Shown here one piece after another: positions 21,001-27,354 of a stretch of 64,000 nt of DNA. The position numbers were made by a program, and so were the translations under genes. The notes under the pieces were generated by a model. That model saw only the letters and a list, made by a program, of their open reading frames with translations. It was not told where the DNA came from and searched no databases. This DNA comes from Candidatus Sumerlaeaceae bacterium (lineage in GTDB: Bacteria; Sumerlaeota; Sumerlaeia; Sumerlaeales; Sumerlaeaceae), in contig JAOAAY010000001.1 of the NCBI GenBank assembly GCA_026418615.1, forward strand, positions 62,001-126,000. The letters run 5' to 3'. Numbering within the stretch: the first letter of the stretch is position 1; each line of letters begins with the position of its first letter.

Positions 21001-21871
21001 TTTCCTGCTGGAAGCCGCCCTCCAGCCGTGCGGATGGATGGCCGCGTATCAGGGTGCGGCCCTCAGAAGCCATGAAGGACTTCATTTCCGCAATTTGGGA
21101 GGTCGCGGCACCCAGTGGCGCGAAATCCCGGCGGCTCCGGCCACCCTCACCACGCGATGCAAAATGCTCAGTGTCTCCGAGGCCCACGGAATGATAATTC
21201 TGGACTACGCCGTGCAAGTCTGGGTCGGGGCCGATCTGGCTTACGATGCGCGGACGAATTTCGGGTTTTTCACGGCGCAGGCCCTGGCTCAGCAAACCGG
21301 CATCCGTGAGAGCATGGCACGGCCAATCGGGGCCGCGTTGCACGACTCGGTCACCCTGCACATTCCCCATCTGCCGCCCTTCGCACCGGATGATCCGGCC
21401 AGGGACACAACCGCTCCGGCGGCATGGCCCTCGCGCGCTCTGCTGATGTTTGACCGCATCAAGCACTGGTCTCCATCAGGCGGCGCTGCCGGGCTTGGCC
21501 ACATGGTTGCCACCAAAACCGTTGATCCATCCGAATGGTTTTTCCACGCCCACTTCAAGGATGACCCTGTCTGGCCGGGATCGCTCGGTTTGGAAGCACT
21601 CCTACAGATGCTCAAGGTCGCAGCCCACGAAAAATGGGGCGGCAGCGCCGGTAACAAACTCCGCCCCCAGGCGCCTGCCCTCGGCATCGAGCATGCTTGG
21701 ACATACCGCGGCCAAGTCCTGCCCGGCAATCACGAGGTGACGCTGGAAGCCTCGATCACGAGTGCAAAAGGTGCGCCTGAACCTGTCATCAGGGCCGATG
21801 GGTTTCTCAGCGTTGACGGGCTGACGATCTACCGTATGAACGATTTCTCCGTGCGCCTTGTGGAGGCGTGA
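15074..21871 (+). CDS. pfaC: PfaC/Pfa3-like multidomain synthase: KS-CLF-AT-(hotdog/DH)x4
   Basis: KS with DAACASS (Cys codon 15650); second KS-like domain VSDGELSGIQAL with Cys replaced by Glu (codon 17012); AT GYSLGES (18305); C-terminal FabA-like hotdogs including HFVDDMVMPGTLMYE and HFKDDPVWPGSLGLEALLQ. Confidence 0.9.
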   Translation: MPVAPIAIVGLGAVMPGASTPEELWEHILRREPQAREVPPGRWIVDAHRVLSGAPEPDRVLSLRACLVEGFSPDLAGLDLDAEFLKRLDPMYHLVLHAGRAAWQSACTKQVDPDRTGVVLAAIALPTDASSAFTRQTLGRQFEEQLLGHVAPPSAWTSGTTDPANLRVTGLPAALLARALGVRGCAYTLDAACASSLYAIKLACDELAEGRADAMLAGGVSRPENLYTQMGFSQLRALSPTGRCAPFDARADGLVVGEGAGMVVLKRLDDALAHGDQIFGVIRAVNLSNDIGGSLLSPETEGQLRALRGAYERAGWRPDDVDYIECHGTGTPVGDATELLSYTRLWEGLTTRSGQCVLASAKSVVGHLLTAAGMAGLFSVLLALRYRCLPPTAGFESPPAGSPLHGSPFRVLREAEPWPKRALNRPRRAGLSAFGFGGINAHLLVEEYDASLADARQGRLVSVPAEPPALEIAVVGLGARTRTAASLDDFAQWLATGESPSRDFGSAATLEIPLGRYKIPPSEYQDILPQQLLALEAAAQALEDAQIDRNEKRPRAGVVAGMSLDPNTSNHHLRWMAETLAPQWARSLGLDAQDSQALHCWATALKDALGPALNPVSVIGSLGNIIASRIAKEFHFGGPAFAVSDGELSGIQALEIACRSLARGETDLMVAAATDLPSDARARQAASGSSNTPLDCSVALVLKRLVDAQRDKDRIYAVIRDVQRAGPGDDALARAYQRAMARADAPPHESLAYHELPRAEEAELLPLPPAPTGRLRAASAVRHFAGACSGLLSVFKAAWCLHREILPTGVNGASTLPASWHSPRKPVAWLRNRAEGPRRAAVWGRSENGSAACVLLEEGHDPVGETASHAARPLGLPTALFGVFAETTERLLAGLDALKAFAHSAQEETLSIHRLASRWHNSAHARSARCAVVVMARDARSLARAVEAAQTSVRDETCIRAAGDHGVFFSRHPASLSGRLAFVFPGSGNWAPGLGSDIALHWPAILRRLDKASLYLADQFQPALTVPYRAAWPEGWEAATIRRLESDARTAILAQVSHAALVSEILVSCGVRPSACIGYSLGESKAYLAMGVWRDRDLLCRRTLESPLFTRDLGGEFRLAEEAWGRPGDGGDPWTVAVIPRSADFVRSAASGVPNVYVLIVNAPDECVVGGHPDSVVHLAQLCDAQAVPVRGVTSVHCPLVERVAKEYRDLHLLPVTPREDITFYSVARGGPVEQTSEALADSILSQALHGFDFPRTILRAYEDGIRFFVEVGAGSSCTRVIRRILGERDHVAIPTCPMGTNEVEALLEALAVMVAERFVPDLSGLYGSESESAELRGPDTPDARTVSVPVGPRISLPPAPPAAINRPAVRSVVSADASPQYATAARSKPNASVTLLRAAAEAAGATAIAHEAFLRTSRLASANLFAAATLQAALQRQLQVVGAPADGVVQPATASHRPQAIAFPYEKCLEFARGSIAAVLGPEFAEVDRHPTRVRLPDEPLMLVHRIVLVEGEPKSLREGRIVTEHDVPEQAWYLDCDRAPVCISVEAGQADLFLCSYLGIDFVTRGERVYRLLDATVEFHRGLPRPGETIRYDIRISRFVQQGDTWLFFFQFDATVAGHPLLTMRDGCAGFFTEQEMADSGGIVLTPEQQVPVPRRTTPDWPLQLPFDTSEKYSAQQVDALRASDLRACFGEQFSRLPFTPPPLPDGRLRLVHRVKALEPYGGRYGLGRIVAEADIHPDDWFLTCHFVDDMVMPGTLMYECCAHTLRILLMRMGWVGPVGEIAFEPVPGVRSKLKCRGPVTTNTRVVTYELVIKEVGYRPEPYAIADAFMYADGRRIVMFHDMSMQVTGLTREVVESLWRAAKSDSGSTPMDPPIGSVAVTGVPQPALFDDRSIREFAEGRPSAAFGPLYKDFDGDRFIARLPRAPYLMMHRVTAIGDCEAWHLAPGGWVEAQYDVQPDHWCFAANRIPVMPFAFLLEAALQPCGWMAAYQGAALRSHEGLHFRNLGGRGTQWREIPAAPATLTTRCKMLSVSEAHGMIILDYAVQVWVGADLAYDARTNFGFFTAQALAQQTGIRESMARPIGAALHDSVTLHIPHLPPFAPDDPARDTTAPAAWPSRALLMFDRIKHWSPSGGAAGLGHMVATKTVDPSEWFFHAHFKDDPVWPGSLGLEALLQMLKVAAHEKWGGSAGNKLRPQAPALGIEHAWTYRGQVLPGNHEVTLEASITSAKGAPEPVIRADGFLSVDGLTIYRMNDFSVRLVEA

Positions 21872-21935
21872 GTGGCAGTCCGGTCGGCGTTAGGGGTTGC
21901 ATTGCGCACGGACCGCCCAATACCTGATGAGTTTC

Positions 21936-22976
21936 ATGCGTTTCAACCGTGTGAACATAGAATCCTTTGGCTATGAACTGGCGCCCAATGTGGTGTCATC
22001 GGACATGCTTGAGCAGCGACTGGCGCCGGTTTACACGGCGCTGGGGATTGCGTCAGGCCAGATCGTTGCACTTACCGGCGTGCGCGAGCGGCGCTACTGG
22101 CATCGCGGCCACATGATGTGGCAGGGCGCAGCCGCCGCCGGTCGCAAGGCTCTCGAGGCCGCCGGCTTGAGCGCAACAGAAATAGACATTCTTATCTTTG
22201 CATCTGTTTGCCGCGATCACCTTGAGCCCGCCACGGCCTGCGCCGTCGCCGACGCTCTCGGAGTATCGGGTAACACGGAAATCTACGACATTTCCAATGC
22301 CTGCCTTGGCGTCCTAAACGGCATGATCAATGTGGCGACAGCCATCGAGTCCGGTCGCGCTCGCACTGGACTGATCGTGGCTTGCGAGACGGCACGAGAA
22401 ATCGTGGACATCACCATCGAGCGTCTGTGCGCCCGCCCCGACATGGAGTCCTTCAAGAAATCTCTTGCAACCATGACTGGCGGTTCCGGTGCGGCGGCAG
22501 TCTTGCTGCGGCATGCCGCCGATTCCTCGACGCGCCGGCGCCTGCTCGGGGGCGTGGTCCGCAGCGCCGCCGAGCACCATCGGCTCTGCCGATGGGGGCC
22601 ACCCATCGGAGTGTCGGACGCGGTTCCTATGGAGGCAAGCACGGACGCCGCAGCCGTGCTCCAGAACGGTGTAGTGCTGGCTTCACTGACATGGAAGGCT
22701 TTCCTGCAAGAAATGGGATGGGATGCCGCGACCATTGATCGCACGATCTGTCATCAGGTCGGTGAGGGGCACCGTTTTGCATTTCTGCAAGCGGTTGGCA
22801 TGCCTCCGGAAAAAGACTATCCGTCCTATGGTTTTCTTGGCAACATGGGCACAGTTTCCCTGCCGCTGACAGCCGCCCTCGCCGACGAGAGGGGATTCCT
22901 CGCACCCGGTCAGCGGGTGGCTCTGCTTGGCATCGGGTCTGGCCTTAACTGTGTTATGCTCGGCGTAGAGTGGTGA
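21936..22976 (+). CDS. oleA: OleA-like thiolase (head-to-head acyl-CoA/acyl condensing enzyme)
   Basis: DISNACLGVLNGM (Cys codon 22302), CETAREIVDITIERL, CHQVGEGHRFAFLQAVG, FLGNMGTVSLPL, ALLGIGSGLNC: matches remembered OleA rather than FabH; start at internal ATG 21936. Confidence 0.9.
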   Translation: MRFNRVNIESFGYELAPNVVSSDMLEQRLAPVYTALGIASGQIVALTGVRERRYWHRGHMMWQGAAAAGRKALEAAGLSATEIDILIFASVCRDHLEPATACAVADALGVSGNTEIYDISNACLGVLNGMINVATAIESGRARTGLIVACETAREIVDITIERLCARPDMESFKKSLATMTGGSGAAAVLLRHAADSSTRRRLLGGVVRSAAEHHRLCRWGPPIGVSDAVPMEASTDAAAVLQNGVVLASLTWKAFLQEMGWDAATIDRTICHQVGEGHRFAFLQAVGMPPEKDYPSYGFLGNMGTVSLPLTAALADERGFLAPGQRVALLGIGSGLNCVMLGVEW

Positions 22977-23896
22977 GCGGCAGGATGGCTTTTTCGACAA
23001 CCTCCATCGCCCACCTCTACCCCTTTGAATCCCGCTGGTTTGACTGCAACGGTCAAACCATGCATTATGTGGACGAGGGGCGGGGAAAGGTTGTCGTCTG
23101 TGTGCACGGAAATCCGTCATGGTCGTTTCTGTTTCGCGGTGTCATCAGCGGCCTTCGCGATCGCTACCGTGTCGTGGCGCCGGATCACATCGGATGCGGC
23201 CTGTCGGCCCGTCCGAAAAGAGAGGAATATCCCTTCACATTAGAGCGGCGAGTCTCGGACTTTAGGCTGTTCATGGACCATGTCTGCCCGTCCGACCCGG
23301 TGACTCTGCTCGTTCACGATTGGGGCGGATTGATTGGCTTGGCATGGGCCGTGCGCAATCCGGCACGCGTTCAAAGCCTTATCATAACGAATACTGCGGC
23401 GTTTCCCATGCCGGCCGGCAAACGGGTGCCATGGATGCTATCATTTGTGCGACGCTCCGGCCCCGTTGCTGCGATCCTGATTCAAGGTTTCAATGCTTTC
23501 GCAAGGGGAACGCTTTGGGTCGGATGCAGCCGTCCGGTGACCCCTGATGTCCGGCGCGGCTACCTTGGTCCGTACGATTCGTGGCGCAACCGGTTGGCCA
23601 CGCTCCTTTTTGTCAAAGATATCCCAGCAACTCCTCTCGACTCCTCCTATCCGGCCCTGCTGGAGGTCGCAGAGGGTCTCAAACAGTTTCGTGACACGCC
23701 CGCGCTTGTCTGCTGGGGGATGAAGGATCCGGTCTTTGATCCGGATTATCTGGCCGAGTGGCGAAACCGCCTGCCTCAGGCTCAGGTCGTGCAGTTTGGC
23801 GACGCAGGTCATTACTTATTCGAAGATGCCGGTGATGCCATCATGGCGCCAATAATCAAGCATCTGGACCGTCTCGCGGGGCGAACACATGACTGA
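22970..23896 (+). CDS. oleB: OleB-like alpha/beta hydrolase (beta-lactone decarboxylase, haloalkane dehalogenase-like)
   Basis: HGNPSWSFLFRGVI, VHDWGGLIGLAWA nucleophile elbow with Asp; between oleA and oleC; GTG 22970 or ATG 22985. Confidence 0.88.
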   Translation: MVSGRMAFSTTSIAHLYPFESRWFDCNGQTMHYVDEGRGKVVVCVHGNPSWSFLFRGVISGLRDRYRVVAPDHIGCGLSARPKREEYPFTLERRVSDFRLFMDHVCPSDPVTLLVHDWGGLIGLAWAVRNPARVQSLIITNTAAFPMPAGKRVPWMLSFVRRSGPVAAILIQGFNAFARGTLWVGCSRPVTPDVRRGYLGPYDSWRNRLATLLFVKDIPATPLDSSYPALLEVAEGLKQFRDTPALVCWGMKDPVFDPDYLAEWRNRLPQAQVVQFGDAGHYLFEDAGDAIMAPIIKHLDRLAGRTHD

Positions 23897-25571
23897 GTTG
23901 ACCTCTGCATCGGCGACCGCGCCGCCGCCGCAAGCGAATGTTGCCGCCCTGCTGAGGGAGGTTGCGGCAGCAAGACCCTACAAGAAGGCAGTCGTGACAC
24001 CGTGCGGACGCGATGCAGCCGGCCGCAGACGCTATGTTCACCTGACATTCCAGCAGTTGGATGCCGAGAGCGACCGCTACGCCCACGGGCTTCGACGGGC
24101 TGGTGTCGGTGTGGGGTCGCGAGTGCTGGTCTTTGTCCCGCCGGGACTCGACTTCTTCGCCCTGACCTTTGCCGTATTCAAAGTTGGCGCTGTGCTGGTT
24201 CTCATTGATCCGGGAATCGGCAGAGTCGGCCTTGCGGAGGCTTTGCGGCCTGTGCAGCCGGAGGCGTTCATCGGCGTGCCCCGAGCGCACCTGCTGCGCC
24301 TACTGCATCCGTCCTCCTTCCGTTCAGTTCGCTTGCCGGTCACAGCAGGCCCGCGCTTGGGGTGGGGAGGCCTGTGCTTGCGCGATCTCCGCGCCGACGA
24401 TGCGACACCTTTTCCCATGGCAGAGACGACCGCCGCATCGCCCGCCGCCATCTTGTTTACCTCCGGCAGCACGGGCCCGCCCAAGGGTGCCCTGTACACT
24501 CACGGAAATTTCCTTGCTCAGATTGACACGCTTCGGCGTGTGTGGGGCTACGGTCCCGACGACACCGATTTGGCCACCTTTCCCTTGTTTGCCCTGTTTG
24601 ACGCAGGGCTAGGCATGACGGCGGTCATTCCGGATATGGATGCTACGCGTCCAGGATCGGCAGATCCGGTTAACATTATCGAGGCGATTACCGATCACGG
24701 CGCCACCACGATGTTTGGTTCGCCGGCTTTGCTGGCGCGGCTGTGTCTTTACGGTCGCCGACACGGGCTGCGCCTGCCATCGCTGCGTACTGTAGCCTCA
24801 GCGGGTGCGCCCGTGCCTCCGGCCACGCTTGACACCCTAAGGGGTTTTCTGTGCGCCGAGGCCAATGTTTTTACGCCGTACGGCGCAACCGAATCGCTGC
24901 CCATTGCGTCCATCGAAAGCCGGGACATCTTGGGCGTAACCGCCGCGAAAACCGGCCGAGGCTGGGGAACTTGCGTGGGAAAACCCGTTGACGGTGTTGA
25001 GGTTCGCGTCATCGGGGTGACCGATGACCCCATCGAAACCATGGATTCTGCAACACTCCTGCCGCCCGGCGACATCGGAGAGTTTATCGTCAGCGGTTCC
25101 GTCGTGACGCGTGAGTACTACAATCAGCCGGAAGCCACACGACTGGCCAAAATTCGCGACGGCGAACGCGTGTGGCACCGCGTCGGCGATTGCGGTTATG
25201 TGGACGCGGCCGGCAATCTCTGGTTCTGCGGGCGCAAGAGCCACAGGGTTGTAACCGCAGGGGGCGTCCTGTTTACCGAACCGGTCGAGGGAATCGTCAA
25301 CACCCACCCGGCCGTGGCTCGCAGCGCACTCGTTGGCGTCGGACGGGCACCCAATCAGCAGCCCGTCGTTGTTGTGGAACTTAGGGAAGACAACCGTTTT
25401 GCCGATGAGCGGGAAATCATCCGTGAAATTCAGGCTCTGATGCAAACCCAACCTATTACCTGTCAGATTCGCTCGGTTTTAGTTCATCCCCGGCTGCCAG
25501 TGGATGTCCGGCATAACTCGAAAATCATTCGCGAAAAGTTGGCTCAATGGGCCGCGGGGAGGCTGGCGTGA
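23889..25571 (+). CDS. oleC: OleC-like AMP-dependent ligase (beta-lactone synthetase)
   Basis: LFTSGSTGPPKGALYTHGNF, TPYGATESLPIASIESRDI; 8-bp overlap with oleB. Confidence 0.9.
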   Translation: MTELTSASATAPPPQANVAALLREVAAARPYKKAVVTPCGRDAAGRRRYVHLTFQQLDAESDRYAHGLRRAGVGVGSRVLVFVPPGLDFFALTFAVFKVGAVLVLIDPGIGRVGLAEALRPVQPEAFIGVPRAHLLRLLHPSSFRSVRLPVTAGPRLGWGGLCLRDLRADDATPFPMAETTAASPAAILFTSGSTGPPKGALYTHGNFLAQIDTLRRVWGYGPDDTDLATFPLFALFDAGLGMTAVIPDMDATRPGSADPVNIIEAITDHGATTMFGSPALLARLCLYGRRHGLRLPSLRTVASAGAPVPPATLDTLRGFLCAEANVFTPYGATESLPIASIESRDILGVTAAKTGRGWGTCVGKPVDGVEVRVIGVTDDPIETMDSATLLPPGDIGEFIVSGSVVTREYYNQPEATRLAKIRDGERVWHRVGDCGYVDAAGNLWFCGRKSHRVVTAGGVLFTEPVEGIVNTHPAVARSALVGVGRAPNQQPVVVVELREDNRFADEREIIREIQALMQTQPITCQIRSVLVHPRLPVDVRHNSKIIREKLAQWAAGRLA

Positions 25572-26590
25572 CAGGCACGACTCGCGGGCGCGTTCTGGTG
25601 ACCGGCGGAACCGGCTTCATTGGGCGCGCTGTTGTCTCCCGGCTGGTTTCGCAGGGTTGGACAGTGCGCAGCCTGAGCCGGCGCCCTGATGAGGCGCTTC
25701 AACGCCTCGGCGTGGAGTGTCATTGCGGGGGTATTGCCGATCTTGCCGCGGTGCGGCGGGCTTGCGCCGATTGCGATGCGGTCATTCACACCGCCGCGAA
25801 GACAGGAGTTTGGGGGTCGAGAAAGGAGTTTATCGAAACAAATCTTCGAGGGACAGAGAATATCCTGACAGCCTGCAGGGGAAGTCGCGTGCGGGCGCTC
25901 GTCCACACAAGTTCCCCGAGCGTTGTTTGCGACGGACGGCCGGTCGAAGGGCAGGACGAGTCGCTCCCGTACCCGCACTCCTATCTTTGCCACTACAGCG
26001 AGACGAAAGCCTTGGCCGAACAGGCGGTCCTCGCTGCCAGCGGCCCTGATCTGCCCACCGTTGCGCTGCGGCCCCATCTCGTGTGGGGTCCGGGAGATCC
26101 GCATCTTCTGCCGCGCCTTGTCGCTCGCGCCCGAACCGGCCGTTTGCGCATCGTGGGCGACGGTAGAAACCGCGTGGACGCAACATACATTGACAATGCC
26201 GCGGATGCGCACTTGCTGGCGCTCGAATCGCTCCTGAATCCCGCCCGAGCGTGCGCCGGAAAAGCCTATTTCATTGCCAATGACGAACCCATGCCCCTTT
26301 GGGATCTTGTCAACCGCCTACTGGCTGCGGCCGGGCTGCCGCCGGTACGCCGGCGAGTCCCGGCTGGCGTGGCCGCTGCGGCAGGGTTTCTATTGGAATC
26401 TCTCCATCGGGCGTTTGCGCCCCATCGCGAACCCCTCATGACGCGCTTCGTGGCCCAGCAATTGTCCATGCCCCACTGGTTCAATCTCGCCGCTGCCAAG
26501 CGAGATATCGGATACCGGCCCGTTGTCAGCACCGAGGAGGGACTGAGGCGACTTCAGGCAGCCCTGCGTGCCGGGAGTAAAGGCGACTGA
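25568..26590 (+). CDS. oleD: OleD-like NAD(P)-dependent beta-keto acid reductase (SDR/epimerase family)
   Basis: VLVTGGTGFIGRAVVSRLV, YSETKALAEQAVL (YxxxK); probable GTG start overlapping oleC stop (GTGA). Confidence 0.9.
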   Translation: MTGTTRGRVLVTGGTGFIGRAVVSRLVSQGWTVRSLSRRPDEALQRLGVECHCGGIADLAAVRRACADCDAVIHTAAKTGVWGSRKEFIETNLRGTENILTACRGSRVRALVHTSSPSVVCDGRPVEGQDESLPYPHSYLCHYSETKALAEQAVLAASGPDLPTVALRPHLVWGPGDPHLLPRLVARARTGRLRIVGDGRNRVDATYIDNAADAHLLALESLLNPARACAGKAYFIANDEPMPLWDLVNRLLAAAGLPPVRRRVPAGVAAAAGFLLESLHRAFAPHREPLMTRFVAQQLSMPHWFNLAAAKRDIGYRPVVSTEEGLRRLQAALRAGSKGD

Positions 26591-27345
26591 TGGAGCATAA
26601 CTGGACGATGGTTTCCTGTGCCGGATTGCCGGCGACAGCGCCGCGACAAGGCACCGTGAGCGTTTACTGCGTGCATGCCGACCAACCATTTCTTGACTGG
26701 CAGGAGTGCATGGTTTTGCTGGACGAGGACGAGCAAAGCCGTGCGGCACGATTGAAATTTGACGAGCCGCGACGGCGCTATGTTCTGGCACGCTGCCTGC
26801 TCCGGTGCGTGGCCGGTGCCGTGCTGGACCACGACCCTGCAGCACTGCGATTTTTTTACATGCCCTCAGGCAAGCCGGAACTCGAGTGGCCCGAGACGAC
26901 GCCGCCGTTTTATTTTAATCTGACGCATTCCTTCGACCTCGTGTTGCTGGCCGTGGCGCGCCATGCGCCGGTCGGCGTGGATGTGGAGAAGCGTCGAGTT
27001 CCCGGCGACATTCACCGGATTGCATCCAAGCATTTCCTGCCGGACGAGGCCGTGCAACTCGCCTCAATGCCGCAACCCCTGCAGCCGGAGGCCTTTTTGC
27101 GCGCCTGGACGCGCAAGGAGGCCTGCCTAAAGGCCATCGGCGGGCACTTGTTCCGCGATCTCAAACGGTTTCATGTATCGCTCCATCCGTCCGAGCCGGC
27201 CACCCTCCTCGGCACGACTTTGGAAGGTCGCAACGCAGGCGAATGGCACATGGCTCATCTCGAACCGGCCGACGGTTATCTCGGGGCGCTTGCCGTGATG
27301 GCGCCATTCGAAGGCCTCGCGACCTATCGAGTTCTTGCCGGCTAA
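26590..27345 (+). CDS. Sfp-type 4'-phosphopantetheinyl transferase (PfaE-like role)
   Basis: PVGVDVEKRR and RAWTRKEACLKAIGGHLF motifs; ATG overlaps oleD stop (TGATG). Confidence 0.92.
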   Translation: MEHNWTMVSCAGLPATAPRQGTVSVYCVHADQPFLDWQECMVLLDEDEQSRAARLKFDEPRRRYVLARCLLRCVAGAVLDHDPAALRFFYMPSGKPELEWPETTPPFYFNLTHSFDLVLLAVARHAPVGVDVEKRRVPGDIHRIASKHFLPDEAVQLASMPQPLQPEAFLRAWTRKEACLKAIGGHLFRDLKRFHVSLHPSEPATLLGTTLEGRNAGEWHMAHLEPADGYLGALAVMAPFEGLATYRVLAG

Positions 27346-27354
27346 ATCGCGCGG

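Noticed and set aside
20087-21466. 459-aa minus-strand ORF
   Set aside because: Antisense to pfaC coding sequence with no recognisable family; high GC generates long shadow ORFs.
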